NCBI RefSeq assembly: GCF_021290385.1
Contig: NZ_CP089928.1
Span: forward strand, 2,960,501 to 3,024,500
Length of the DNA: 64,000 nt
From: Microbulbifer sp. YPW16
Lineage (GTDB): Bacteria > Pseudomonadota > Gammaproteobacteria > Pseudomonadales > Cellvibrionaceae
Reading direction: 5' to 3'
A model generated the notes under the pieces. That model was not told the origin of the DNA. It did no database searches and saw only the letters and a list, made by a program, of their open reading frames with translations. This document shows positions 20,181 through 29,071 of this stretch, one piece after another; the first letter of the stretch is position 1, and each line of letters begins with the position of its first letter. The position numbers and the translations under genes are program-made.

Positions 20181-21218
20181 GTGCGGATTCTGGGTATCGA
20201 AACCTCCTGCGATGAAACCGGCGTAGCCCTGTACGACAGCGAACGGGGCCTGCTGGAGCATGCGCTCTTCAGCCAGGTGGACCTGCACGCCGATTACGGC
20301 GGTGTGGTGCCGGAACTGGCCAGTCGCGACCATGTGCGCAAACTGCTGCCACTGGTGCGCCAGGTGATGGAGCGTTCCGGCACTGCGCCGGCGGACCTGG
20401 ACGGTATTGCCTATACCGCCGGTCCCGGCCTGGTGGGCGCGCTGATGGTGGGGGCCTGTGCCGGGCGGGCCCTGGCATACGGCTGGGGCGTGCCGGCGGT
20501 GGAGATCCACCATATGGAGGGCCACCTGCTGGCGCCGATGCTGGAGGAGAAGCCGCCCGCCTTTCCTTTTGTTGCCCTGCTGGTCTCCGGCGGCCACACC
20601 CAGCTGGTGGATGTGCGTGGTCTGGGGGAATACGAACTGCTGGGCGAGTCCCTGGATGACGCCGCCGGGGAGGCCTTCGACAAGGCCGCCAAGATGCTCG
20701 ACCTGGACTATCCGGGCGGGCCGCGCCTGGCCGCGCTGGCGGAGAAGGGCGATGCGGCGCGCTTTACCTTTCCGCGGCCCATGACCGATCGCCCGGGGCT
20801 GGACTTCAGCTTCTCCGGCCTCAAGACCTATACCCTGACCACGGTGCGCGACCACGCCCTGGCAGACGGGCTCCCGGACAACCAGACCTGTGCCGATATC
20901 GCCGCGGCTTTCCAGGAAGCGGTGGTGGACACCCTGGTGATCAAGTGCCGCCGCGCGCTGAAGGCGTCGGGCCGCAAGACCCTGGTGGTGGCCGGCGGGG
21001 TCTCCGCCAATAAACTGTTGCGCGAGCGCCTGGAGAAGGCGCTGGCCAGGGATGGCGCGGAGGTCTATTACCCGCGCCAGGAATTCTGCACCGACAACGG
21101 TGCCATGATTGCCTACGCCGGCTACCTGCGCCTCAAGGCCGGGCAGCAGTCGGGCCTGGGTGTGGAAGTGCGGCCGCGCTGGCCGATGACGGAACTGGAA
21201 GGAGGCCTGGCCGGCTGA
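20181..21218 (+). CDS. tsaD: tRNA N6-adenosine threonylcarbamoyltransferase
   Basis: A 345-residue ASKHA-fold enzyme that transfers the threonylcarbamoyl group to A37 of ANN-decoding tRNAs, with TsaB and TsaE. Diagnostic motifs are [14 protein letters not shown] (3-16), the metal ligands His 111 and His 115 in [10 protein letters not shown], and CTDNGAMIA near 298. Translation starts at GTG 20181. The stop overlaps the folB ATG by one base. It is divergent from rpsU as in many gammaproteobacteria. Confidence 0.97.
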   Translation: MRILGIETSCDETGVALYDSERGLLEHALFSQVDLHADYGGVVPELASRDHVRKLLPLVRQVMERSGTAPADLDGIAYTAGPGLVGALMVGACAGRALAYGWGVPAVEIHHMEGHLLAPMLEEKPPAFPFVALLVSGGHTQLVDVRGLGEYELLGESLDDAAGEAFDKAAKMLDLDYPGGPRLAALAEKGDAARFTFPRPMTDRPGLDFSFSGLKTYTLTTVRDHALADGLPDNQTCADIAAAFQEAVVDTLVIKCRRALKASGRKTLVVAGGVSANKLLRERLEKALARDGAEVYYPRQEFCTDNGAMIAYAGYLRLKAGQQSGLGVEVRPRWPMTELEGGLAG

Positions 21219-21598
21219 TGGATATCGTTTATATACGGGACCTGAAAGTGAACACCATTATCGGGATCTACGACTGGGAGCGCGAGGTGCGCCAGACCGT
21301 GAGCCTGGACCTGGAGATGGCGTTCGATATTTCCGAGGCGGCGCGCACCGACGATATCGAGCACACCCTCAACTACAAGGCGGTGGCCAAGCGGCTGATC
21401 GGCTTTATCGAGGGCAGCGAGTTCCTGCTGGTGGAAACCATGGCGGAACAGGCGGCAGGCATTGTGCGCGACGAGTTCAGCGTGCCGTGGCTGCGGCTGC
21501 GGCTGTCGAAGCCGGGGGCCGTTCGCGGTTCCCGCGATGTGGGTGTGATTATCGAGCGCGGCGAACGCCCGGCCAGCGGCGCCGCCGCAGGAGTGTGA
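21218..21598 (+). CDS. folB: Dihydroneopterin aldolase
   Basis: The 126-residue enzyme of folate synthesis splits dihydroneopterin to 6-hydroxymethyl-dihydropterin. It reads [21 protein letters not shown], the usual opening, and has LNYKAVAKRL and a conserved Glu in FLLVETMAEQ. The start is one base inside tsaD and the next gene, folK, begins 2 bases after the stop, giving a coupled tsaD-folB-folK operon. Confidence 0.96.
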   Translation: MDIVYIRDLKVNTIIGIYDWEREVRQTVSLDLEMAFDISEAARTDDIEHTLNYKAVAKRLIGFIEGSEFLLVETMAEQAAGIVRDEFSVPWLRLRLSKPGAVRGSRDVGVIIERGERPASGAAAGV

Positions 21599-21600
21599 GC

Positions 21601-22092
21601 GTGGCACAGGTATACCTCAGTCTCGGCAGTAACATCGACCGCGGGCGGCATATTCGTGCCGGCCTGGATGCGCTGGCCGCTGAATTCGGCAACCTGAGTG
21701 TCTCGCGGGTATTCGAGAGCGAGGCCGTGGGCTTCGATGGCGACAATTTCTATAACCTGGTGGTGGGCCTGCACACCGACCTGCCGGTGGGCCAGCTGGC
21801 ACTGCGACTGCGGGAGATCGAGGATGCCAATGGCCGGGTGCGCAGCGGCCCCAAGTTCAGCGCGCGGACGCTGGATATCGATATCCTCACCTACGACGAC
21901 CTGGCCGGCGAATTCGATGGGGTAAAACTGCCCCGCGGCGAGATTGTGAAAAACGCCTTCGTGCTGCAGCCCCTGGCCGAGCTGGCGCCAGCCCAGCGCC
22001 ACCCCCTCACCGGCCAGACCTTTGCCGAGATGTGGGAAGATTACGACAAGGACAAGCAGAAACTCTGGCCGGTACACTTTCCCTGGCCCTGA
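21601..22092 (+). CDS. folK: 2-amino-4-hydroxy-6-hydroxymethyldihydropteridine pyrophosphokinase
   Basis: A 163-residue HPPK, the next folate step after FolB. Motifs: VYLSLGSNIDRGRH at the N-terminus, FYNLVVGL, and RTLDIDILTYDD with the magnesium-binding Asp pair. I chose GTG 21601, spaced about 8 bases from GGAG; GTG 21595 is also possible. A longer frame to 21487 lies inside folB and is not credible. Confidence 0.93.
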   Translation: MAQVYLSLGSNIDRGRHIRAGLDALAAEFGNLSVSRVFESEAVGFDGDNFYNLVVGLHTDLPVGQLALRLREIEDANGRVRSGPKFSARTLDIDILTYDDLAGEFDGVKLPRGEIVKNAFVLQPLAELAPAQRHPLTGQTFAEMWEDYDKDKQKLWPVHFPWP

Positions 22093-22179
22093 CTGTCTTT
22101 GTCCTGCACCCGGGCCCCAGTGCCAAAACCGGCGCGTGGGGCTGCGGGCGTACCCGCTGGGAGCAACGGCTACGCTGCC

Positions 22180-23094
22180 TTACAGCCAGCCGCGCACCGC
22201 ATCGATGTAATCACCTGGCAGTATGTGGCCTCCCGTGAGCGCCTGGTGCTTCTTGTCTGCGCTTGCAATCGCATCGTACAGCTGCAGGTTGTCCTCTTTC
22301 GAAGCGTACTCATCATCCTCTGCAGTGATCAGGAGAACTCCGGGTTTTTTAATCAGGCCGGCAAGGTTCCTGGGCGCCACGACCGCCGTCTTGTCGTCGA
22401 TATGTGGCGGCACCATAGCGATAACCCGGTCCACGCGCGGGTCGAGGGCCGAGGCCAGCAGGGCGACCTGCGCGCCCATGCTGTAACCCGCCAGGGTCAG
22501 GTTGCCACCGTCCAGGTCCGGTTGCTGAGCGATCCAGTCCATCAGGACCCGGTAATCGAGGACCGTGTCCCGGATCATTGCTTCGTAGTCGCGCTTGTCC
22601 CCGAAGTAATGCAGGTCATTCATGATCGACGCCAGGGTGCGGTTGGGGTCTTTCCTGGTGCCGTGAAAGCGTGCATCGATGGCGACCACCACATAGCCTT
22701 TTTCGCTGGCGAGCTCGGTGATTTCATTCACCCGGGTCACTGTCGGGCGTCCCTTGAAGGAGTCCACCCACCAGCGCTGGTAGCCTCTTCCCATGGCCGC
22801 CATGCCGACCAGCACGGGATATTTTTCCTGTTTTACGGAGGGATAGCTGATGCGGCCGTTGACCAGTGCCCCGTCAAAGCTCCGGTACGAAAACTCAAAC
22901 TGGCCTCCCCCGATTTCTTCCATCGACATGCCGATATCCGCCGGCGTTTGGTAAGCGTAGGACGCCACGATTGCATCCCGGGCTACCGGCTCCTCTTTCA
23001 GCGCTACAAAGGTATACCAGAGGGCGGTAAGGCAACCGATTGCCAGCCCTGGCAGCAGGATCATTCGGGTCGTAAATTTCAGTTTCTTGCTCAT
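22180..23094 (-). CDS. Alpha/beta hydrolase with N-terminal membrane anchor
   Basis: A 304-residue protein with one N-terminal transmembrane helix (about 10-31) that would place the body in the periplasm. The nucleophile elbow GYSMG puts Ser 205 at the active site. AEDDE near 264-268 and GGHILPG near 287 provide candidate Asp and His. IDARFHGTR (139-147) resembles the dienelactone-hydrolase/acetyl-esterase group. The true substrate is unknown. It lies next to a DJ-1-like gene and a two-component pair, all on the minus strand, and all may form one regulated cluster. Confidence 0.82.
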   Translation of the reverse strand: MSKKLKFTTRMILLPGLAIGCLTALWYTFVALKEEPVARDAIVASYAYQTPADIGMSMEEIGGGQFEFSYRSFDGALVNGRISYPSVKQEKYPVLVGMAAMGRGYQRWWVDSFKGRPTVTRVNEITELASEKGYVVVAIDARFHGTRKDPNRTLASIMNDLHYFGDKRDYEAMIRDTVLDYRVLMDWIAQQPDLDGGNLTLAGYSMGAQVALLASALDPRVDRVIAMVPPHIDDKTAVVAPRNLAGLIKKPGVLLITAEDDEYASKEDNLQLYDAIASADKKHQALTGGHILPGDYIDAVRGWL

Positions 23095-23328
23095 GGTTTG
23101 GTTCTCCTGATTGATGGGGGAAGTCTGCAGGTGGCCCGGTAAAATTCAGGTGAAAATTCCGGCCGAAGCGTGTGCGATGCAGTATTGCCGGGGGAAGGCT
23201 GGTTCACTGGCGGTGGGCTCTATGAGCCCACCGGGTCTGGCAGGGGGCATTGAAAGCTCCTGGCCGGGTGCGCAGGCCGGTCGCGGCCTGGCTCACACGG
23301 AAATACGAAGCCGGGGCGACGGTCCTGG

Positions 23329-24432
23329 TTACACCTGTTTCCCCTGTTGCCACTTTTTTGCAGCGGACAGCAGCCGCACGATATCCACCGCCTTGCCGAC
23401 CCGTCCCTGCATCACCGCGACAATGCCGTGCATCGCCAGTAATCGCCGGTTGATTGCTTCCCCCTCACCACTGGCCGCCTGCTGGAATGTTTCCAGCCTG
23501 GTCAGGGCGCCGCGGTGGCCATCGGTTTCATAGGCCAGTAGCAGCTCCACGGTGTTTTCTTCACTGGTAACCTTTCGCTGTACCGGTTGATAGCCCAGTG
23601 TTTTCACCATTTCCTCGGCGAGTGCCCATACCGACCAGGGGTTTTGCCCGGTAACCAGCCTGCCATCGGTGCTGACCTGGCGCAGGTAGGCCGGGCCCGC
23701 CTCGAACACGGCGCCGTTCTCCCGCAGCCGGGATTCGAGCAGGAAGGGAAATACTTCCTCCGCCTCCGGAATCAGGAACAGTTCCTCTTCGTTGGTAAAG
23801 CTACTGATACGCCGCCCCTGCAGCAGCGGCACCCCCGGCTCCAGCTCTATATCGGCAAGTGCTGCCGGTCCGTGGCAGACCGCGCCGACGACACCGGCGT
23901 CCCCATAGATGGATGCCACCAGGTTGTGGATGTCGGCATTGCCGGGGAAGTCGAACATGGCGCCCTTGCCACCGACAAAGAAAATACCGCGGTAGTCACC
24001 TGCATTGGCCTGTGCCACCGGGATGCTGTCGTGCAGCTTTGCCTTCACTAGTTGGTCGTTCAGGAATGCGTATTCGATTGGCCCCATATCGTCCCGGTCG
24101 ATCACTGCCGGCGGCTCTCCGCCCCGGGGGCTGGCGATATCCACGGTAAAGCCATTGGCGGTAAATACGTAGTAGGACCGCGCGAGCTCGGTCAGTTCGT
24201 ATCCGGTGTCCTTGCCGTGCTCACCCATGGTGGAGGCACTGGTCACCACCATCAGGATTCGGCCGCGGTCACCGGCGGGCCGGGGTTGCTGGAGATAGGG
24301 GATATCCCCGGGCTGTGTCTGCGCCAGGGCCTGGTGATCCGGCGGTGGGGGAATCAGGCTTTTCAGCCAAAAGCCGGTGCCGGCGAGCAGTGTCACGCTG
24401 AATAATATTGTTAACAGGATTTTCTTGGCCAT
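23329..24432 (-). CDS. DJ-1/PfpI (Hsp31-like) protein with N-terminal membrane anchor
   Basis: A 367-residue protein. An N-terminal hydrophobic segment (about 5-24) anchors or exports it. The DJ-1/PfpI domain (about 58-275) has the Hsp31-type features: Glu 79, and the nucleophile elbow AVCHGPAAL with Cys 186 and His 187. About 90 residues at the C-terminus (from 275) lie beyond the usual domain. Glyoxalase III or chaperone activity is possible from the family. A periplasmic DJ-1 protein is unusual, since most are cytosolic. It lies between the hydrolase and histidine kinase genes. Confidence 0.82.
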   Translation of the reverse strand: MAKKILLTILFSVTLLAGTGFWLKSLIPPPPDHQALAQTQPGDIPYLQQPRPAGDRGRILMVVTSASTMGEHGKDTGYELTELARSYYVFTANGFTVDIASPRGGEPPAVIDRDDMGPIEYAFLNDQLVKAKLHDSIPVAQANAGDYRGIFFVGGKGAMFDFPGNADIHNLVASIYGDAGVVGAVCHGPAALADIELEPGVPLLQGRRISSFTNEEELFLIPEAEEVFPFLLESRLRENGAVFEAGPAYLRQVSTDGRLVTGQNPWSVWALAEEMVKTLGYQPVQRKVTSEENTVELLLAYETDGHRGALTRLETFQQAASGEGEAINRRLLAMHGIVAVMQGRVGKAVDIVRLLSAAKKWQQGKQV

Positions 24433-24540
24433 GATGATTCTCCTTGCTGTTTCAGGAGCATCGTGGCGCAGTGCGCGTGAAGCGCTGGTGAAATTCCTCG
24501 GGAAATATCGTGGAGGAACGGGCGCGGGCCAGGCGGGATG

Positions 24541-25788
24541 TCAGGCCGGATAGATGGAGATTGAGAACAGCTGTTTCTCGCAGTTGGCCCCATAGCCCCA
24601 CCCCTGCGCATTGAGGATCCGGCTTGCCAGGTACAGTCCCTGGCCGAGACCGTCACTGCCCGGCCTGCGGGTGCCGGCGAGGAAGAGGTTTTCGGTATCG
24701 GTGTTTTCCCTGACCGGGTTGGTGAAGCTCAGCCCACTGCCGCTCGCATGAATCTGCAGGGCGGGCCCGGCGGCATGCCGAATGGCATTGTCCAGGAGGA
24801 TATCCAGCAGCAGTACGGTAAGGCGGGGGTTGCCATTGACCGGCAGCTTGTCCGGCAGCGCGAGATCCAATTGGAAATTCTCTCCCGCTGCGATCTCGCG
24901 CCGGGCCAGCAGCCTCTCTTCCAGGAGGGGGCGCAGGTCAAAAGTGGAGCGCTCGATTGATTCGGCGCGCGCCAGTGCCAGCAGTGTGCTGACGGTCTTT
25001 TCCATTGCCGTCAGCGTCGACCAGAGTTCGTGTTTCTCGCTGTCCTGCAATTCCCGCTGCCGGGACAGTGCGATGGTGTTGGTGGCTATGGCGAGGCCGG
25101 TGCGCAGTTCATGGCTGACATCGCGGGTAAATTCCGCTTCCCGCTGTTGGGCCTGCTGCAGCTCGTTGAGGCTGCGCTCCAGCGTTCGCGCCAGGAAGCC
25201 GATCTCGTCCTGGTTTTCGGTGGCGGAAAGGGCGACTGGCTGACGGTCATTGTGTTGCTGCTGCACTTCCCGGGCGAGGCCCAGCAGGGGGCGGATGGTA
25301 CCGGCGGCCAGCCGGTGTGCCAGCCACAGGGCCAGGGCAGTGGTAGCGAGCAGCGCAGCCAGTAACAGCCATACGAGACGGCCGGACTGGCGCGATACTG
25401 TCAGCAGGTTGCCCACGTCCGCAGCGAGTACCGGCCCACCGTCGAGTTCCAGGCGCCGCAGGTGGTAATGCTGTTCCCCGGTAACAAACAGCTCGGCGCT
25501 TTTCCGGCCGCCTGCCAGGGCGACCCGGAAGTTGCTCGGGGCATCGCCGGCGGAAGCGTACAGGGAAAAATTGGGCAGTCGTGGTGTCGGCAGCTTGCCG
25601 TGGGTATGGAACTGTCGCTCGATATACCGGGCTTCGTCCGATATCAGGTTATCGAGCAGCTGGTCCTCGATGATGTAAGCCGCCATGATCCCGATGCCGC
25701 TATAAACCAGGCAGAGCACCAGGGTGAAGCTGCCGAATATCGTAAATACCCGGCGTTGCAGGCTCCGCTGCGGCTGCTCAGCCTTCAT
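24541..25788 (-). CDS. Sensor histidine kinase
   Basis: A 415-residue two-component sensor. TM1 is about 13-40, a periplasmic sensor loop spans about 41-137, and TM2 is about 138-158. HAMP follows, then the phosphoacceptor His 226 in DVSHELRT. The ATPase domain has DNAIRHA (N box) and GLGQGLYLA (G2 box). The usual Asp-containing G1 box is replaced by SFTNP, seen in some active kinases. The 3' part of the response-regulator gene overlaps the start by 11 bases, so the pair is coupled. The stimulus is unknown. Confidence 0.93.
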   Translation of the reverse strand: MKAEQPQRSLQRRVFTIFGSFTLVLCLVYSGIGIMAAYIIEDQLLDNLISDEARYIERQFHTHGKLPTPRLPNFSLYASAGDAPSNFRVALAGGRKSAELFVTGEQHYHLRRLELDGGPVLAADVGNLLTVSRQSGRLVWLLLAALLATTALALWLAHRLAAGTIRPLLGLAREVQQQHNDRQPVALSATENQDEIGFLARTLERSLNELQQAQQREAEFTRDVSHELRTGLAIATNTIALSRQRELQDSEKHELWSTLTAMEKTVSTLLALARAESIERSTFDLRPLLEERLLARREIAAGENFQLDLALPDKLPVNGNPRLTVLLLDILLDNAIRHAAGPALQIHASGSGLSFTNPVRENTDTENLFLAGTRRPGSDGLGQGLYLASRILNAQGWGYGANCEKQLFSISIYPA

Positions 25789-26509
25789 CTGGCAGCTCCA
25801 GCCGGTAGCCGATATTGCTGATGGTGCGCAGCATGGGGCTTGCGAATGGCCGGTCCAGCTGGCGGCGCAGGCTGTAGATATGGGATTTCAGCGCGTCGCT
25901 GTCCGGCGGGTTGTCGCCCCAGATGCGGTGGCAGAGCTCAGCGCGGGTCAGCGGCTCGGGATAGGCACAGGCCAGTTCCCAGAGGATATTGAAGGTGATG
26001 GCGGTGAGCCTGAGGGGCTCGCCATCGCGTTCCGCCTCACGCCCGCGCCCGCGGACTTGTAAAGCGCCGATCCGGATTTCGTCATTGCGATGTAGCTCCC
26101 GCCGTCTTGCCAGGGCGCCGCACCGCAGTGCCAGCTCGCGCGGGTCGAAGGGTTTGCACAGGTAGTCGTCGGCACCGGAATGGAAACCCAGGGCCTTATC
26201 GTCGAAGGCGTCGCGGGCAGTGAGCATCAATACCGGGGTCGTGACCGTGGCGCGCTGGCGGAACTGGCGGCACAGCTCCACGCCGTCCATGTCCGGCAGG
26301 TTGAGGTCCAGCAGGACCAGGTCGTAAACCTGTTCCAGGGCCAGCTTCAGGCCCAGCCGCCCGTTATCGGCAAAATCCACCTGCCAGCCATGCCCCTCGA
26401 GGAATTCGCCGGTCTGGCGGGCGAGGGTGGGGTTGTCTTCGACCAGGAGTATCTTGAGGCTGTTCACCGGGGGCTTTCCGATTACCGACGTGGAAAGGCA
26501 TTGTGGCAA
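25778..26509 (-). CDS. OmpR-family response regulator
   Basis: A receiver domain (phospho-Asp in VLLDLNLPDMDG, residue 68 of the 243-residue frame, with the acidic pair EDN near 24-26) is followed by a winged-helix DNA-binding domain (about 145-240, RAELCHRIWGDNPPDSDALKSHIYSLRRQL). The N-terminus is uncertain. ATG 26509 has GGGAAG upstream, while GTG 26467 would start right before LKILLVEDN. It is the first gene of a kinase pair and may control the DJ-1 and hydrolase genes downstream. Confidence 0.93.
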   Translation of the reverse strand: MPQCLSTSVIGKPPVNSLKILLVEDNPTLARQTGEFLEGHGWQVDFADNGRLGLKLALEQVYDLVLLDLNLPDMDGVELCRQFRQRATVTTPVLMLTARDAFDDKALGFHSGADDYLCKPFDPRELALRCGALARRRELHRNDEIRIGALQVRGRGREAERDGEPLRLTAITFNILWELACAYPEPLTRAELCHRIWGDNPPDSDALKSHIYSLRRQLDRPFASPMLRTISNIGYRLELPDEG

Positions 26510-26587
26510 CTTCCCGGTGAAATTGCAGTGAAATATGGTCGGGCCGCGTAGTTCGGGCCGCGCAGGTCGGGCCGCGCCCGGGGTGGA

Positions 26588-27322
26588 TCAGATATTCAGG
26601 CTGCGCCCGCCATCCACGGCCAGTACCTGGCCGGTGATGTAATCCTGGCCACTGACCAGGAAGCGCACGGTACGGGCGATATCCGCCTCGCGGCCGGTGC
26701 GCCCCATGGGGATACGCTGGAGGATGCCGGCCTGGGTTTCGCTGTCCACGGCCTCGTCCTCGCTCTCCGGCCAGAGGATGGCCCCGGGCGCCACGGCATT
26801 GACCCGTACCTGTGGTGCCAGCTCCAGCGCCAGGCTCTTGGTGACCATTACCAGCCCCGCCTTGGCGGCGCAGTAGATGGTGTGCTGCGGCATGGGCCGC
26901 TCGGCGTGGATATCGGCCATATTGACGATGCAGCCGTTATCGCGGGAAAGGCTGGGTGCCAGCGCCTGGCTGAGGAAAAAGGGCGCTTTCAGGTTGCTGC
27001 CCATCAGTTCATCCCAGACGGACTCGTCGGCCTCGCCGATGGGGGTGGGATGGAAGGCCGAGGCGTTGTTCACCAGCGCATCGATGCCGCCCCACTGCGC
27101 CGTTGCCGCCGCTGCCAGGGCCTCGCAGTCCGCCTGGCTGGCAAGCGGGCTCTGGATGGCAACGGCGGAGTCCGCACGGATACCGTTCAGCTCTTCGGCC
27201 AGGGCCCGGGCCCGGGTGCCGGAACTGCGGTAGTGGATCACCACCCGGTGGTCGCGGTGGAGTTCGCGGGCGATGGCGCGACCCAGGCGGGCGGCGGCGC
27301 CGGTGACGAGGGCGTTACGCAT
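26588..27322 (-). CDS. Pteridine reductase-like short-chain dehydrogenase
   Basis: The 244-residue SDR has the nucleotide motif [13 protein letters not shown] (6-18), with [13 protein letters not shown] after it as in NADPH-using pteridine reductases. LVNNAS is the NNAG-like motif. The catalytic Tyr and Lys are in YCAAKAG. The C-terminus is [10 protein letters not shown]. Nearby folate genes (folB, folK) and cca fit the Pseudomonas-like order with a PTR1/FolM-like reductase. It overlaps cca by 8 bases. Dihydrobiopterin or dihydromonapterin reduction is the likely reaction. Confidence 0.85.
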   Translation of the reverse strand: MRNALVTGAAARLGRAIARELHRDHRVVIHYRSSGTRARALAEELNGIRADSAVAIQSPLASQADCEALAAAATAQWGGIDALVNNASAFHPTPIGEADESVWDELMGSNLKAPFFLSQALAPSLSRDNGCIVNMADIHAERPMPQHTIYCAAKAGLVMVTKSLALELAPQVRVNAVAPGAILWPESEDEAVDSETQAGILQRIPMGRTGREADIARTVRFLVSGQDYITGQVLAVDGGRSLNI

Positions 27323-28556
27323 CTGCGTCCTTCTGTTCCTGTTCTTTCTCTTTCATGACCTGCGCAATGGCGTCGATCCGGGCCCGGTCCAGTGCCTGGC
27401 CCAGTTCCGCACCCTCGTAGCCCTGCTCGATCAGTGGTTGTACCGAGACGGCCTCGGCGGCGGCGCGCACCCTGCGCAGGAAGTCCGGCTGGGGGTAGTC
27501 GCGATCTGCCAAGCCCGCGCGCCCACGGGCGTCGGCCTCGCAGGCCAGCAGGAAATCCTCGAAACGCTCCGGGCGTCGCAGGGCATCCAGGGCGCGCAGC
27601 ATTTTCATCAGCGTCTGGGGGCGCAGCTCGAAGGCGCGGTGGCAGTGCAGGTGATATTCGCAGACGCCGGCAGCGAGTGCGGTCAGTTGTTTCGGCACCC
27701 GCCAGCGCTTGCATACGTCGCGCACCAGCGGCAGGCCGGCCTTTTCGTGGCCGCGGTGGCTGGGCAGGACCTCTTCGGGGGTGATGCCCTTGCCCAGGTC
27801 ATGCATTAACACTGCGAAGCGCACCTCCAGGCGGGGCGGTGCGATACGCAGGGCGAGCAGCACATGCTCGCCGGTATCCACCTCCGGATGATGCCTGGGC
27901 GGCTGCGGCACGCCGAACAGGCGGTCAACTTCCGGCAGCAGTATCTTCAGTGCGCCGCATTCCCGCAGCACGCGGATAAACACATCCGGGTCCGGCTCGG
28001 TGATTGCCCGGCTGATTTCCTTCCATACCCGCTCGGCCACCAGGTGCTCGACCTCACCGGCCTCAACCATCTGGCGCATCAGGCCCATGGTGTCGTCGGC
28101 AATCTGGAAGCCCAGGTGGTGGTAGCGGGCGGCAAAACGGGCCACCCGCAGTATGCGCAGGGGGTCCTCGGCGAAAGCGGGGGATACGTGGCGCAGCAAC
28201 CGGGCTTCAAGGTCGGCGCGACCGTTATAGGGGTCGATCAGCTCGCCGCTGTCATCCTCGGCCATGGCGTTGATGGTGAGGTCGCGGCGCAGCAGGTCCT
28301 GCTCCAGGGTGACGTCGGGGTCGGCGTGAACGGTGAAACCACCGTAACCGTGGCCGCTCTTGCGCTCGGTGCGGGCCAGGGCGTACTCCTCGCTGGTATC
28401 CGGGTGCAGGAATACGGGGAAGTCGCGGCCTACAGGGGTGAAGCCCTGCGCGCGCATATCGTCTTCGGTTGCACCCACGACCACCCAGTCCCGCTCGTGC
28501 ACCGGGCGCTCGAGGAGCCTGTCGCGGACTGCGCCGCCCACCAGGTAGATTTTCAT
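27315..28556 (-). CDS. cca: Multifunctional CCA tRNA nucleotidyltransferase
   Basis: A 413-residue enzyme that builds or repairs the tRNA 3' CCA. The N-terminal nucleotidyltransferase head has GGAVRDRLL (7-15), and LTINAMAED and [12 protein letters not shown] follow. A metal-dependent HD domain ([13 protein letters not shown] and GHEKAGLPL) adds phosphatase and phosphodiesterase activities, as in the E. coli type. Its start lies about 120 bases downstream of a strong intrinsic terminator, so a leader-attenuated supply of cca is possible. Confidence 0.96.
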   Translation of the reverse strand: MKIYLVGGAVRDRLLERPVHERDWVVVGATEDDMRAQGFTPVGRDFPVFLHPDTSEEYALARTERKSGHGYGGFTVHADPDVTLEQDLLRRDLTINAMAEDDSGELIDPYNGRADLEARLLRHVSPAFAEDPLRILRVARFAARYHHLGFQIADDTMGLMRQMVEAGEVEHLVAERVWKEISRAITEPDPDVFIRVLRECGALKILLPEVDRLFGVPQPPRHHPEVDTGEHVLLALRIAPPRLEVRFAVLMHDLGKGITPEEVLPSHRGHEKAGLPLVRDVCKRWRVPKQLTALAAGVCEYHLHCHRAFELRPQTLMKMLRALDALRRPERFEDFLLACEADARGRAGLADRDYPQPDFLRRVRAAAEAVSVQPLIEQGYEGAELGQALDRARIDAIAQVMKEKEQEQKDADA

Positions 28557-28675
28557 CGCGGGGGCCTCGCGGGGGGAATACTGCTGTGCCGGTCTCGGCT
28601 CTGTACCACTGTAATTCCTTGCGTCCGGCGCCGTGGAGAGCGTTCAAAGAGGAGGGGATTGAGCTTCTGGAAGAT

Positions 28676-28706
28676 AAAAAAAAGGCCCCGAAAAAACAAG
28701 GGGGCC
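28676..28706 (-). terminator. Intrinsic terminator of the candidate small RNA
   Basis: On the minus strand GGCCCC, an 11-base loop rich in T, GGGGCC and then eight T residues. It lies upstream of the cca start, so it ends a transcript made before cca. Confidence 0.85.
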
Positions 28707-28815
28707 CAGGGTCTTAGGGTATACGCGTCGGCCCGGGGGCCGAAAAAGACTGTGCCCGGGGACGGGCGGAGTCGCCGGGCGACTCGGGTGGCAGTAAAGA
28801 CCTGACTGCCAGATG
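28676..28815 (-). ncRNA. Candidate structured small RNA or attenuated cca leader
   Basis: On the minus strand a near-consensus promoter (start near 28815) and an intrinsic terminator at 28676-28706 define an RNA of about 140 bases with no good ORF. It can fold into stems at 28790-28810 (GGCAGT/ACTGCC), 28769-28785 (GAGTCGC/GCGACTC) and two shorter GC stems before the terminator. I see no match to a known RNA. It ends about 120 bases before the cca start, so it could be a free sRNA or a leader whose read-through feeds cca. Confidence 0.6.
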
Positions 28816-28821
28816 ATGACA

Positions 28822-28849
28822 ATTCTATTAAACCTGTCTTACCTGTCAA
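28822..28849 (-). promoter_or_regulatory. Strong sigma-70 promoter of the candidate small RNA
   Basis: On the minus strand: TTGACA at 28844-28849, a 16-base spacer and TAGAAT at 28822-28827. It sits in a local AT-rich stretch and points toward the terminator at 28676. Confidence 0.75.
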
Positions 28850-28927
28850 CAATTCATTTCGAGATTTTATTGAGGGACTTGGGATTACGTTCGTTAATAC
28901 ACTATGAGGCCGAGCTAACGGCTGATT

Positions 28928-28956
28928 TTGCCAAAGCAAGCAGCATATTTTATAAG
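28928..28956 (+). promoter_or_regulatory. Sigma-70 promoter of the HTH/pseudo-receiver gene
   Basis: TTGCCA (28928-28933), a 17-base spacer and TATAAG (28951-28956) give a start near 28963 and a leader of about 108 bases before the ATG at 29072. It is divergent from the small-RNA promoter; the two -35 elements are about 78 bases apart. Confidence 0.6.
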
Positions 28957-29071
28957 GGTAGGTCGATATCACAGCATAAATGCGCGTCGGCGGGGGGTGT
29001 TGGCCCCGTACGGTGGCGCAGATTTCGACATGGCCTGTAAGTAACCGCAGATGTTGGGGGAAATAAGAACG

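Noticed and set aside
22099-23142. 347-residue plus-strand frame opposite the alpha/beta hydrolase gene
   Set aside because: Shadow frame; the minus strand has membrane anchor and GYSMG motif in a coherent hydrolase.
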